This document shows, in pieces, positions 8,079 through 19,229 of a stretch of DNA of 64,000 bases. The stretch is from positions 5,510,312-5,574,311 of the forward strand of contig NZ_CP022753.1 of the NCBI RefSeq assembly GCF_002263495.1. Reading direction: 5' to 3'. Under the pieces are notes generated by a model that was not told the origin of the DNA, made no database searches, and saw only the letters and a list, made by a program, of their open reading frames with translations. The number at the start of each line of letters is the position of its first letter. The first letter of the stretch is position 1. The position numbers were made by a program, and so were the translations under genes. This DNA comes from Nocardiopsis gilva YIM 90087 (GTDB taxonomy: Bacteria; Actinomycetota; Actinomycetes; Streptosporangiales; Streptosporangiaceae).

Positions 8079-8744
8079 TCAGGCGCGCGGGGTGATGTGC
8101 GGCCAGTCGACCTCGGTCAGGTGGTCGACGATGAGATCCGCGTCCCGCAGCGCCGAGCGCTCGTGTGTGGTGGTGATGCCGACGGTGCGCATTCCCGCGC
8201 GCCGCGCGGCCTCGATCCCGGCGGGGCTGTCCTCGAACACGACGATGTACTCGGGGGCGTGGCCCAGGATGTCGGCCCCGGCGAGGTATCCCTCCGGGTC
8301 CGGTTTGCCCGCGGTGACGTCACCGGCCGCCACCACGCCTTTGAACAGTTCACGCATGCCCAATATGGTCAACGCGTGCTCGGCCCAATCCCGTCCGGCC
8401 GAGGTGACCAGGCCGAAGGGGACGTCACTGGCGTGCAACCGCCGGACGAACTCCACCGACTCCGGAAGGTGGACCACCGGCGGAAGGTCGGGGTCCTTTC
8501 CGATCTCCTGGATCTCGGCGAGGATGACGTCCCACGTCACGCCGGGGAACAGCGCGGGATTCTCGGCGACGACGTCGGGTCCGCGACGCCCCATGAACCG
8601 GTGCAGGGTGGCGGTCTCATGGGGGACGTTGTGCATGTCCAGCAGCCGGGACCAGGTCGCCAGGGAGCGGGGTTCGCTGTTGATCAGCGTGCCGTCCAGG
8701 TCGAACAGCGCGCCGCGGGGAACCAGGTCCCCGTTCGGGTTCAT
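8079..8744 (-). CDS. HAD phosphatase inside the PTS operon (beta-phosphoglucomutase-like)
   Basis: Cytoplasmic HAD hydrolase of about 221 residues. Motif I is LFDLDGTLINSE near residues 15-25, motif II the Thr/Ser in LVTSAGRDW, motif III the Lys in AAGDVTAGKPDPEGY, and motif IV VFEDSPAGIEAA. The second Asp of motif I favours a phosphatase or phosphomutase acting on small phosphosugars. Its start ATG overlaps the stop of the EIIA gene as ATGA (8744-8741), so translation is probably coupled; an in-frame codon at 8750 is possible. Position between EIIA and HPr suggests action on a sugar phosphate made by this PTS. The actual substrate is unknown. Confidence 0.82.
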   Translation of the reverse strand: MNPNGDLVPRGALFDLDGTLINSEPRSLATWSRLLDMHNVPHETATLHRFMGRRGPDVVAENPALFPGVTWDVILAEIQEIGKDPDLPPVVHLPESVEFVRRLHASDVPFGLVTSAGRDWAEHALTILGMRELFKGVVAAGDVTAGKPDPEGYLAGADILGHAPEYIVVFEDSPAGIEAARRAGMRTVGITTTHERSALRDADLIVDHLTEVDWPHITPRA

Positions 8745-9187
8745 GCCCACTGGAACAGCTGCTCGCCCTTTGCCACGTCACCGGTGGCCGTGCCGGACAC
8801 GACGTCGCTTTCGGCGTCGAGGGCGACGACCGGGACGATCGCGGACAGGCCCTGCGCGGCCACCTCCTGCGGGTTCCAGCGGATCAGCGGCGTTCCGGCC
8901 GCCACCTCGTCGCCCTCGGCGGCGAGCTTCTCGAAGCCCTTGCCGTCGAGCTTGACCGTGTCGATGCCGAGGTGGACGAGGACGCCCCGGCCCTCGCGGT
9001 CGACCACGACGAAGGCGTGCGGGTGCAGCTTGATGATCTTGCCGCTGATCGGCGCGACCGCCTGCTGCGGTTCGGCGAGCGGCTGGACCGCGGCCCCGGG
9101 ACCGACCATGCCCTGCGCGAAGACGGGGTCGGGCACGTCGGAGAGCCCCACGGCTGCGCCCGGGACGGGCGAGAGCACGCTGAGCAC
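8741..9187 (-). CDS. crr: PTS glucose-type EIIA component
   Basis: Soluble phosphocarrier of 148 residues that accepts phosphate from HPr and passes it to EIIB. The active His72 lies in GVLVHLGIDTVKLDGKGF and its partner His57 in LHPHAFVV, the paired histidines of the glucose-family EIIA fold. PISGK near residue 47 is also conserved. GTG at 9187 has AGGAGG six bases upstream. The gene overlaps the following HAD gene by four bases and follows the EIIB gene by 78 bases. Confidence 0.93.
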   Translation of the reverse strand: MLSVLSPVPGAAVGLSDVPDPVFAQGMVGPGAAVQPLAEPQQAVAPISGKIIKLHPHAFVVVDREGRGVLVHLGIDTVKLDGKGFEKLAAEGDEVAAGTPLIRWNPQEVAAQGLSAIVPVVALDAESDVVSGTATGDVAKGEQLFQWA

Positions 9188-9265
9188 GGGTTGCCTCCTA
9201 GGAAGGGTGAGGGGTTGTCGGGGGGTGCGGCGCGGTCGGCGACCACACCCCCGCGGTGCGGTATG

Positions 9266-9502
9266 TCAGTCGAGCAGGTCGGCGATGTCGTCGTTGAGGG
9301 CGTCGGCCTCGGGGCCGACCACGACCTGCACCACGTTTCCGGAGACCAGGACGCCGTGCGCGCCCGCCGCCTTCAGCGCCGCCTCGTCGACCTTGGCGGG
9401 ATCGCCGACCTCGGTGCGCAGGCGCGTGATGCACGCCTCGATGTCCTCGATGTTGTCGGCGCCGCCCAGACCCGCGACGATCGCGGCTGCCTTGTCGGCC
9501 AT
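9266..9502 (-). CDS. PTS EIIB component, glucose/N-acetylglucosamine family
   Basis: Free-standing EIIB of 78 residues. The phosphorylated Cys24 lies in IEACITRLRTEV, the glucose-family EIIB signature. In many bacteria this domain is fused to EIIC; here EIIC is a separate gene on the other strand (11686-13083), the split arrangement known for GlcNAc transporters of Streptomyces (NagE2/NagF). GGAGGT four bases upstream supports the ATG at 9502. It is the second gene of the minus-strand operon, after the SIS enzyme. Confidence 0.92.
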   Translation of the reverse strand: MADKAAAIVAGLGGADNIEDIEACITRLRTEVGDPAKVDEAALKAAGAHGVLVSGNVVQVVVGPEADALNDDIADLLD

Positions 9503-9596
9503 GTGTACCTCCGTGTGTGGTGCGACGGGCCGGAAGGACCCGTGTGAGAAGAATCGGTGAATTACCCCAGAGCTTAGGTCCCCGCGCAGGTCGCGC

Positions 9597-10640
9597 CTAG
9601 GACGTCTGGGTCACCTTGCCCAGGCCGCGGGGCGCGTCGGGGTTGTAGCCGAGCCTGCGCGCGAGCTTCTCGGTGAGCAGCTGGGCGGGCACGATGAGGC
9701 TGATCGGAGCCAGCCACTCGGGCACGTCCGGCATCGGCACGGAGAGGTCGCACGCGCCGGCGAGGGCCGAACCCCCGCCGATGCCGTAGGCGGGGGCGCC
9801 CGCCGACACGACGCGTTCGGCCAGGGCAACGGTACCGGGCAGGGTGGGCCCGGAGTTCGCGGCGAGCAGGATCGCGGGGGTGTCGCGGTCGACGACGGCG
9901 ATCGGGCCGTGCAGCAGGTCGGCGTAGGACAGGCCCATCGCGTGCAGGTAGCAGGCCTCCTTGAGCTTGAGCGCGGCCTCCAGCGCTGTGGAGAACGCCA
10001 TACCGCGCCCGGAGATCACCGCGCCCTGCACACCGACGAGGCGCTCGACGATCGCGTCGAGCTGGTCGGTCGGCTGGGCGAGGACGTCGTCGATGGTGTC
10101 GGGGACGCCGCGCAGCAGACCCGGGTCGAGGTCGGCGCCCAGCCCGAGGGCGAGGACGGCGAGCGCGGCGAGCTGGGTGGTGTAGGTCTTGGTCGCGGGG
10201 ACGGCGAGCTCGTCTCCGGCCTGGGTGACCAGGGCGACGTCGGCGACCTCGGTGAGGGGAGAGCCGCCGCCGTTGGTGATGCCGACGGTGCGGGCGCCGC
10301 ACTCGGCGGCCCAGCTCATGGTGTCGACGATCTCCTCGGTCCGCCCCGACTGCGAGATGGCCACGGCCAGCACGCCGGAGAGGTCGATCTTGGCGTTGTA
10401 GGTGGTGGCGATGGACGGCGAGGCCAGGGTGGCGAGGCGCCCGCCGTGTGCTTGGAGCAGGTAGCTGCCGTAGACGGCGGCGTTGTCGGAGGAGCCGCGG
10501 GCGATGAACAGCACCTGCCGGGTCTCGCGGCCGAGGCGCTCGACCTCGTCGGCCATGGGCAGCAGCGCGTCGAGGGTGGTGCGCAACGCCTCGGGTTGTT
10601 GCGCGATCTCCGAGCGCATGACGCTCGTTGTGGTCGTCAT
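9597..10640 (-). CDS. SIS-domain sugar-phosphate enzyme (GlmS-like, probable glucosamine-6-phosphate deaminase)
   Basis: Protein of about 347 residues with two SIS domains like the isomerase half of GlmS but without the glutaminase domain. Visible motifs are FIARGSSDNAAVYG and AISQSGRTEEIVDT in the first SIS, EACYLHAMGLSYADLLHGP in the second, and a C-terminal GLGKVTQT tail. Stand-alone proteins of this type often act as glucosamine-6-phosphate deaminases (NagB-II), which fits a GlcNAc PTS operon; this function is inferred. ATG at 10640 begins MTTTTSVMRSEI; an in-frame ATG at 10655 is possible. First gene of the operon, divergent from the DasR-like regulator. No nagA deacetylase is seen nearby. 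Confidence 0.85.
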   Translation of the reverse strand: MTTTTSVMRSEIAQQPEALRTTLDALLPMADEVERLGRETRQVLFIARGSSDNAAVYGSYLLQAHGGRLATLASPSIATTYNAKIDLSGVLAVAISQSGRTEEIVDTMSWAAECGARTVGITNGGGSPLTEVADVALVTQAGDELAVPATKTYTTQLAALAVLALGLGADLDPGLLRGVPDTIDDVLAQPTDQLDAIVERLVGVQGAVISGRGMAFSTALEAALKLKEACYLHAMGLSYADLLHGPIAVVDRDTPAILLAANSGPTLPGTVALAERVVSAGAPAYGIGGGSALAGACDLSVPMPDVPEWLAPISLIVPAQLLTEKLARRLGYNPDAPRGLGKVTQTS

Positions 10641-10754
10641 CTGACTACGTCCCATCGTCGGTCCACCAGCTGTGCTGCGGGCCCGGGGGTCAAAGGCGCT
10701 GAGCAGCACATATACGGGCTTGAAGGGTGTTAAGCCGTGTGCACGTCGTCTATA

Positions 10755-10784
10755 TTGACACATGCGACCACACTGTGGTCTAGT
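10755..10784 (+). promoter_or_regulatory. Predicted promoter of the DasR-like regulator gene
   Basis: TTGACA at 10755-10760 and TCTAGT at 10779-10784 are separated by 18 bases, giving a start about 50 bases before the regulator ATG at 10840. The -10 element lies inside the dyad at 10772-10799, so binding there should block initiation. Inferred from sequence only. Confidence 0.5.
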
Positions 10785-10799
10785 CCGGCCTATACCAGT
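10772..10799. promoter_or_regulatory. dre-like dyad, candidate DasR operator
   Basis: ACTGTGGTCTAG (10772-10783) and CTATACCAGT (10790-10799) form an imperfect inverted repeat across a six-base centre. The half sites resemble the DasR-responsive element, whose core is a TGGTCTAGACCA-type palindrome in Streptomyces. A further CATACCAG follows at 10800-10807. The site sits between the divergent SIS and DasR-like genes and could control both the PTS operon and the regulator itself. Confidence 0.55.
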
Positions 10800-10839
10800 C
10801 ATACCAGAATGTCACACGACCGAACAGGCACCCACACTC

Positions 10840-11577
10840 ATGGCGATCGACCCCGCGAGCCCCGTCCCGAAGTACGTCCAGCTGCGGGACCTTCTGCTCG
10901 ACTGGATCGTTGAGACGGGCCTCTCGGTGGACGACCCCGTCCCCTCCGAACGGGAGCTGGGGGCGCGCTACGAGCTGTCCCGCATGACGGTCCGGCAGAC
11001 GATCGACCTGCTCGTCTCCGAGGGCAAGCTGTACCGGGTCCCCGGTAAGGGCACGTTCGTCGCGCGGCCCAAGATCGAGATGGCTCTCGCCCTGGCGTCC
11101 TTCACCCAGGACATGGTGGCGCGCGGCTACCAGCCGGGAGCGCGCGACCTCGTCCGGCGGATCGTGCCCGCCAGCGGGCACGTCGCCCGGATGATGGACA
11201 TCGAGCCGGGGGCGCCCGTCCACCACATCGAGCGCCTCCGCACCGCCGACGACGAACCCATGGCGGTGGAGCGGTCCAACATCCCCGTCTCCCTCGCCCC
11301 GAACCTCGACTCCTACTCCCTGTCCGGACGCTCGCTCTACCAGATCCTGGAGCAGGAGTTCGGCGTCCTGCTCGACTCGGGCGAGCAGACCATCGAAGCC
11401 GGGATCTGCGACGCCGCGGACGCCCGGCTCCTCGGGCTCGCGCACGGCAGTCCGGTGCTGTCCATGCAGCGCCGCAGCTTCAGCCACGGCGCCTGTGTCG
11501 AGCTGGCGATCTCCACCTACCGCGCCGACCGGTACCAGCTGCACTCCCGCCTTGACCCGCGACAGACCAGCAGCTGA
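10840..11577 (+). CDS. dasR: GntR/HutC-family regulator, DasR-like
   Basis: Transcription factor of about 245 residues. An N-terminal winged helix (residues 8-75, with PVPSERELGARYELSRMTVR) precedes a UTRA effector-binding domain (residues 95-240, with HIERLRTADDEPMAVERS), the architecture of DasR, which senses glucosamine-6-phosphate or GlcNAc-6-phosphate. The position beside a complete GlcNAc-type PTS supports this identity, but a paralogue cannot be excluded. ATG at 10840 begins MAIDPASPVPKYVQL; there is no clear Shine-Dalgarno sequence. An upstream ATG in the same frame at 10762 would start inside the predicted promoter. Likely autoregulated through the dyad at 10772-10799. Confidence 0.85.
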   Translation: MAIDPASPVPKYVQLRDLLLDWIVETGLSVDDPVPSERELGARYELSRMTVRQTIDLLVSEGKLYRVPGKGTFVARPKIEMALALASFTQDMVARGYQPGARDLVRRIVPASGHVARMMDIEPGAPVHHIERLRTADDEPMAVERSNIPVSLAPNLDSYSLSGRSLYQILEQEFGVLLDSGEQTIEAGICDAADARLLGLAHGSPVLSMQRRSFSHGACVELAISTYRADRYQLHSRLDPRQTSS

Positions 11578-11685
11578 GCACACCCCCCTCATCCCCCGTC
11601 CCGTCCCCCGGGGACACGCCGTGACCACCACGGCCGACACCCGCACCCATTCGACTCGACCGTCATGTACAAGGGAGGACCCGCG

Positions 11686-13083
11686 GTGAGCTCCGCACCT
11701 GCCGCATCAAGCGGCCCATCCGCCGCATCGAAGTCATCATCGAAGGCGCTCGCGATCCTGCAGCGCATCGGCCGCAGCCTGATGATGCCGATCGCCGTGC
11801 TTCCGGCGGCGGCGATCCTGCTCCGTCTGGGCCAGGACGACCTGCTGGGCAAGGACGGCCTGTCCGGGCTCTCCGGCATGGGCTGGATGTCCCCCGTCGC
11901 CGGTGTCATCGGCACCGCCGGTGACGCCATCTTCCAGGCCATGCCGCTGCTGTTCGCGGTCGGCGTGGCCATCGGATTCGCCAAGCGCGCCGACGGCTCC
12001 ACCGCACTGGCCGCCGTCGTCGGCTACGTCGTCTTCGACCGCGTCAGCAAGCTGCTGTTCTTCAACGCCGGCGGCGAGATGGGCGAGCGGGTCACGGTCT
12101 CCAGCGCCGATGGCCCGGTGATCACCCCCGACGGGCCGATCATCGACTGGGGTGCCAAGAACCCCACCGACGTCCTCGGCGGCATCCTCATCGGTATCGT
12201 CGCGGCCGTGCTCTGGCAGCGGTACTACAAGATCAAGCTGCCCACGTGGCTCGGCTTCTTCGGCGGGCGCCGGTTCGTCCCGATCGTCACCGCGCTCGCC
12301 GCGATGCTGCTCGCGATCGTCTTCGGCCTGGTGTGGCCGACGCTGGGCGGGCTCCTCAACGACCTGGGCGAGTGGATCATGGGCGCGGGCGCGGTCGGCG
12401 CCGGTGTCTACGGCGTGATCAACCGCCTGCTGCTCCCCTTCGGCCTGCACCACATCGTCAACTCCGTGGTGTGGTTCGTGTTCGGGTCCTATGAGGGACC
12501 GGACGGCACCGTGCACGGCGAGATCTTCCGCTACTACGCCGGCGACCCCACGGCCGGGGGCTTCCTCTCCGGCTACTTCCCGGTGCTGATGTTCGGTCTG
12601 CCCGGTGCCGCCCTGGCGATGTGGATGTGCGCGCACAAGTCCCAGCGCAGCGCCATCGGCTCCATCATGATCCCGGCGGCCCTCACCGCGTTCGTCACCG
12701 GTATCACCGAGCCCATCGAGTACGCGTTCATCTTCGTCGCCCCGCTGCTGTTCGGCGTGCACGTCGTGCTGACGGGTATCTCCATGGCGGTGCTCAACGC
12801 GCTCGACGCCCATCTGGGCTTCGGGTTCTCGGCCGGGCTGATCGACCTGCTGTTCAACGCGACGAAGTCGAACACCACCGGGCTGTTCCTCATCCTCGGT
12901 ATGGGCGTCCTCTACTTCTTCGTCTACTTCGGGATCTTCTACGGTCTGATCACGAAGCTGAACCTGCCCACGCCGGGGCGCGAGCCGATCGAGGAGAGCC
13001 CCTCGGTCGCCGTCAACCCCGACAACACGTCGGGAGCCGACACCACCACGAAGGCCGACAAGCCGTCGGGCTCCGGCGGCTGA
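11686..13083 (+). CDS. PTS EIIC membrane transporter, probable N-acetylglucosamine permease
   Basis: Integral membrane protein of about 465 residues that carries and phosphorylates the sugar with the separate EIIB. About ten membrane segments are visible between residues 30 and 430, with the conserved EIIC motif GITEPIEYAF near residue 340 and LLPFGLHHIVNSVVWF near residue 255. The C-terminal tail is polar and ends in Ser/Gly. GTG at 11686 is preferred: GGGAGG lies seven bases upstream, inside a short in-frame extension from ATG at 11665. It follows the DasR-like gene by about 110 bases and ends at a perfect palindrome terminator. GlcNAc specificity is inferred from context. Confidence 0.9.
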   Translation: MSSAPAASSGPSAASKSSSKALAILQRIGRSLMMPIAVLPAAAILLRLGQDDLLGKDGLSGLSGMGWMSPVAGVIGTAGDAIFQAMPLLFAVGVAIGFAKRADGSTALAAVVGYVVFDRVSKLLFFNAGGEMGERVTVSSADGPVITPDGPIIDWGAKNPTDVLGGILIGIVAAVLWQRYYKIKLPTWLGFFGGRRFVPIVTALAAMLLAIVFGLVWPTLGGLLNDLGEWIMGAGAVGAGVYGVINRLLLPFGLHHIVNSVVWFVFGSYEGPDGTVHGEIFRYYAGDPTAGGFLSGYFPVLMFGLPGAALAMWMCAHKSQRSAIGSIMIPAALTAFVTGITEPIEYAFIFVAPLLFGVHVVLTGISMAVLNALDAHLGFGFSAGLIDLLFNATKSNTTGLFLILGMGVLYFFVYFGIFYGLITKLNLPTPGREPIEESPSVAVNPDNTSGADTTTKADKPSGSGG

Positions 13084-13102
13084 CCGCGACCGCATGGCGA
13101 AA

Positions 13103-13132
13103 GGGCGGGCCCCGCGTACGCGGGGCCCGCCC
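13103..13132 (+). terminator. Perfect 30-bp palindrome terminator after the EIIC gene
   Basis: Positions 13103-13132 form a perfect palindrome with GGGCGGGCCCCGCG on one side and its complement on the other, centred on GTAC, 20 bases after the EIIC stop. A strong factor-independent-like terminator despite lacking a uridine run. Confidence 0.8.
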
Positions 13133-13141
13133 TGACCGTTC

Positions 13142-13205
13142 CGTTGATCTCGGGGATATCGACCGAATTATGGCGGACATTCGGTCGATATCCCCGAGAT
13201 CGACG
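13142..13205. repeat. GTTGATCTCGG intergenic inverted repeat, copy 2
   Basis: A 27-base arm (13142-13168) and its reverse complement (13179-13205, one A/G difference) enclose a ten-base loop. The outer CGTTGATCTCGGG is shared with the copy at 45362-45433, while the inner stem (GATATCGACCGAAT) differs. It lies between the convergent EIIC and secA genes, sandwiched by two ordinary terminators, so it is not simply the missing terminator of either gene. Confidence 0.8.
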
Positions 13206-13221
13206 CAAGGAAGCACGTAAA

Positions 13222-13258
13222 CAGGGTGGGGTCCCGCCGATCGCGGGACCCCACCCTG
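13222..13258 (-). terminator. secA terminator hairpin
   Basis: Arms of 16 bases (CAGGGTGGGGTCCCGC at 13222-13237 and its complement at 13243-13258) enclose a five-base loop about 30 bases past the secA stop. Confidence 0.8.
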
Positions 13259-13286
13259 TCGCGTTACCGCCGTGGGTGGTGCGCCG

Positions 13287-16202
<2,916 letters not shown>

Positions 16203-16430
16203 TTCTAATGCGCTCCTCGCAGATCATGGCCCGCCATGTGCGTTGGGGCGGATCGGATCCCTTACCCGCAGCCTTCCACTGTAGGCAAGCCTATTCCCTC
16301 AGCGACCCTTTGTGCGTCCGTGCCGTGGCCGCAACAGGTCCTCTGCCGGGTTTAGCCCTACCTGGGCGAGGTTATCCACCGATGGAAGGATCCTTAGGGA
16401 TCCGTTATCGCGCAGCGTGGGGGGAACGCC

Positions 16431-16781
16431 ATGGCAGACAGCGCGCAATCGCAGCCCTACATCCGTGGATACCAGGCCGAGGGCGGGGTCTGGACCGATA
16501 TCGGCAGCCACCGCGGCCGTCCGGGGTCGTGGGTGGCGGTGGCCTGCATTTTCGTCGGTTTCGCCCTGGGCGGACTCTCCCTCGTGCTGGGCATGTCCTG
16601 GTGGCTGCTGGGCGCCGGGGCCGCCCTCATCCTCATCGGTGCGGTGCTGAGCCTGGTCACCGACATCTTCACCGACGTGGTGCTCGACGACCCGCACTAC
16701 GAGCCGGAGGAGCCGCACGAGACCCCCCTGCACAAGATCAAGCAGCGCGAACGGGAGATGGCCGTCGGCGACGAGATGTGA
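16431..16781 (+). CDS. Small membrane protein, DUF6704/HGxxPAxW-like
   Basis: Protein of 116 residues with two membrane helices (about residues 33-52 and 55-77) joined by a short turn, a cytoplasmic N-terminus with SHRGRPGSWVAVA and a charged C-terminal tail (PHYEPEEPHETPLHKIKQ). The segment before the first helix resembles the HGxxPAxW signature of a family of small actinobacterial membrane proteins (DUF6704 or relatives, from memory), with RPGSW in place of PAAW. ATG at 16431 follows a run GGGGGGAA. It is divergent from secA and convergent with hpf. Function unknown. Confidence 0.65.
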   Translation: MADSAQSQPYIRGYQAEGGVWTDIGSHRGRPGSWVAVACIFVGFALGGLSLVLGMSWWLLGAGAALILIGAVLSLVTDIFTDVVLDDPHYEPEEPHETPLHKIKQREREMAVGDEM

Positions 16782-16820
16782 GGCGCCGCCGCCCGCGTTC
16801 GCCCCACCCGCCACAGTGAT

Positions 16821-16852
16821 GTGCCGCGACGGAAGGTCGTCCGCCGCGGCAC
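16821..16852. terminator. Hairpin between convergent genes
   Basis: GTGCCGCG (16821-16828) pairs with CGCGGCAC (16845-16852), with further partial pairing inside. It lies between the small membrane protein gene and hpf, which converge here, so it can terminate both. Confidence 0.6.
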
Positions 16853-16879
16853 ACCGGTTTCCACACCATCCTTCGAGGG

Positions 16880-17572
16880 TCAGTCCATCAGGCGCAGGAC
16901 CCCGTAGTTGAAGCCTCGCCGACGGTAGACGACGCTCGGCGCGTCCTTCTGCTCGTCGTGGAAGAGGTAGAAGTCGTGGCCCACGAGCTCCATCTCCATG
17001 AGGGCCTGGTCGATACTCATCGGTTTCGCGTGGTGGAACTTCTCCCGGACGACCACCGGGGTGTCCCCTTGGGTGTCGAGCTCCACGAACTCGTCCGAGA
17101 ACCGGTCAGCCGCCGCGGACTCGTCGAATCCGCCGATGCCGCCGGACGCACCCGCCGTCTGGGAGGGGACGGGCGTGCGTGCGGACGCCGGTGCCTCTGC
17201 GGGTGCCACATCGTTGTTCGCGAGACTGGCGGTCGCCGCGGCCACGGAGACCGGAGCGTGGTTTCCCCTGTGCACCTTCCGGCGGTCGGCCACCTTGCGC
17301 AAGCGGGCCTCGATACGGTTCAGCGCCTGGTCGAGGGCGCTGTAGCGGTCATCGGCCGACGCTTCACTGCGGATCACCGGACCGCTGGAGTGGATGGTCA
17401 GCTCAACCCGCTCGCGCTGGTCGGCGAGGCGCGGGTTGCGCTCCTTGGACACCTCCACATCGACGCTCATGCCTTTTTTCTCCCACTTGGAGAGCTTGCT
17501 CAGCTTGTTCTCGACGTGCTGCCGGAACTTGTCGCTGACACCTGTGCGTCGACCCTTGACGATGATGTCCAC
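16880..17572 (-). CDS. hpf: Ribosome hibernation promoting factor, long form
   Basis: Ribosome-binding protein of 230 residues that dimerises 70S ribosomes into inactive 100S particles under stress. The N-terminal S30AE domain (residues 1-105, MDIIVKGRRTGVSDKFRQHV onward) is followed by a disordered Ala/Pro-rich linker and the C-terminal dimerisation domain (about 170-230, with VREKFHHAKPMSIDQALMEM and RRRGFNYGVLRLMD). GTG at 17572 has AAGGGGG four bases upstream. It lies between comF and secA in the usual actinobacterial order, but here separated from comF by nearly 870 bases, so it must have its own promoter. Confidence 0.95.
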   Translation of the reverse strand: MDIIVKGRRTGVSDKFRQHVENKLSKLSKWEKKGMSVDVEVSKERNPRLADQRERVELTIHSSGPVIRSEASADDRYSALDQALNRIEARLRKVADRRKVHRGNHAPVSVAAATASLANNDVAPAEAPASARTPVPSQTAGASGGIGGFDESAAADRFSDEFVELDTQGDTPVVVREKFHHAKPMSIDQALMEMELVGHDFYLFHDEQKDAPSVVYRRRGFNYGVLRLMD

Positions 17573-18440
17573 AAGACCCCCTTCGTCGCGTTGGTCATCT
17601 CTTCAGCGATGACCAGGCTGTGTTCTACCGCCCCCCGCTGTCCGCGGCGGGCTTTGCGCTACCCGCCCCTCCTCTCCGCCATCCCACCGGGGATGACAGC
17701 TTGGTCTGGATCTCCGTATACCCACAAGATCCCTGGTATTCACCCCGTCGAAGGTTGGTAATCATCCAGGTCAGAGGCGAGAAATTCACACGTGATCCTC
17801 ACCTTGGCCGCGTGGCGTCGCGCGGCGGCGAAGCGTCGGGGACGGAGGTCCGAACGGCACCGGTGGCCGGTGCCCGGCGACGCGGGGCCGGGGTACTCGG
17901 AGGAGAGAATCCATCGGCCCGCCGCGGCCCCGGGGTGTCGGGGCGGCCGTGTCAGCGTCCCGGGACGACGCGGGGCACACCGAGTAGGGACATGCCACCC
18001 GCCCGGCCGACCTGGTCTTCGTCCCCACATCCGCCTGCTGAGGGTTTCGCCGCGCTCATGTGCGACTACTGCCCTTCTCCCGCTCCCAAGGGACATCCGG
18101 ACCCTCTGCGGGGCAGGACTTACCTCTAAGGCGCACCGTGATCGGTCGACGAAAAGTCGCCTTACGTGGGCCGTTTCGCCTGCGCCTGGCATCGGCTTGC
18201 CGGACCCGCGCCCCAACACAGGGGCGTCGTGTCCCGCGCAACCACGGACCCGGACGGGTGCCATGTCAAGAACGCTAGCCCGAGTTCGCTCGGATGTCAG
18301 GTGCTGACGTCCGAGCGGTTGTGAGCGTATGCGTTCCCAGCCCCCGAAAAACGCGAAAGTCGGAAGAAACCGGACCGGAGTAAAAAATTCTCTAGGCCAC
18401 TCCGAGTCCGGACGGGGGCACCCTCCGGCCGCCATCGAGG
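17573..18440. other. Long intergenic region between comF and hpf
   Basis: About 870 bases without a convincing gene. Open frames cross it on both strands but none has a recognisable family, good ribosome binding site or balanced composition. Near 18340-18395 there is an AT-richer patch with short A runs just after the comF stop. The region must contain the hpf promoter and may carry a long 5' leader; I see no known riboswitch or small RNA. Confidence 0.5.
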
Positions 18441-19162
18441 CTACCCGCGCTCGGTGAGCACGGCGGCCCCCGCCACCCGTACCCCGGCGGCGCGCAGCGC
18501 CCGGGTGGCCTCGGCCAGGGTGGCGCCCGTCGTCACGACGTCGTCCACCACGACCACCGCTGGGCCGGTGAGGGAGCGAACCGCGCGAGGACGCACGGCC
18601 AGCGCCCCCTCCAGGTTCGCCCGCCGACGCGAACGGTCCAGGCCCACCTGGTCGGCCACCCGGCGGCGGTGCAGCAGCGCCGGCACCGGCCGCACCGCGC
18701 GATCCGGGCACGGGGACCGGACGGGAGGGGGCGGGGGCAGCCTCGGGGCGCGCCCCGGCACAGCTCCTCGGCCGCGGCGCGGGCCAACAGCGCCACCGGA
18801 TCGAACCCGCGGCGGCGCAGGGCCGCCGTCCGGGGCGGGACCGGGACCAGCACGACCGCACCGCGTGCGGGCGCGGCCTCGGCCACCGCCCGGGCCAGCC
18901 GCCGCCCCAGCGGCGCAGAGAGCGCCCGGACCCCGCCGTCCTTGAACCGCAGCAGCAGGTCGCGGCCGCACCCGGCGTACGGGCCCGCCGCCCACACCGG
19001 CGGACACCCCGGCCGGGTGGCACAGCGCCGCGGGCGGCGGTCGAGCGTTTCGGCACAAGCCGCGCACAGCAGCGTCCCGGCGCGCCCGCACCCGGCGCAG
19101 CGCTCGCCCAGGAGCAGGTCGACCAACGCGGACAGGACGGCGGGACAGGAGATACACCTCAT
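18441..19162 (-). pseudogene. comF: ComF-family phosphoribosyltransferase gene, apparently frameshifted
   Basis: ComF proteins carry an N-terminal zinc ribbon and a type I phosphoribosyltransferase domain and are needed for DNA uptake in naturally competent bacteria; their role in Actinobacteria is unclear. From ATG 19162 one frame gives CISC and [15 protein letters not shown] zinc motifs and [20 protein letters not shown], then loses similarity. The remaining part ([22 protein letters not shown] and the PRPP loop [13 protein letters not shown]) lies in a different frame ending at 18441. A single missing base in the G-rich tract 18723-18737 would restore the frame. It is either a true pseudogene or a sequencing error in a homopolymer. 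It lies downstream of lpqB. Confidence 0.8.
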
Positions 19163-19229
19163 AGCCCGCAGGTTCACCGCGCCCCGGCTCCTGCCGCAAT
19201 GGCGGTGCACCGCCTGTGGACGGCGGGGA

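Noticed and set aside
10762-10839. Longer start for the DasR-like regulator at ATG 10762
   Set aside because: It would lie inside the predicted promoter and operator and adds residues without resemblance to the family.
17740-19056. Long minus-strand open frame across the comF-hpf spacer
   Set aside because: Composition is Arg/Pro/Gly-rich without any motif, and its upstream part is a third frame of comF.
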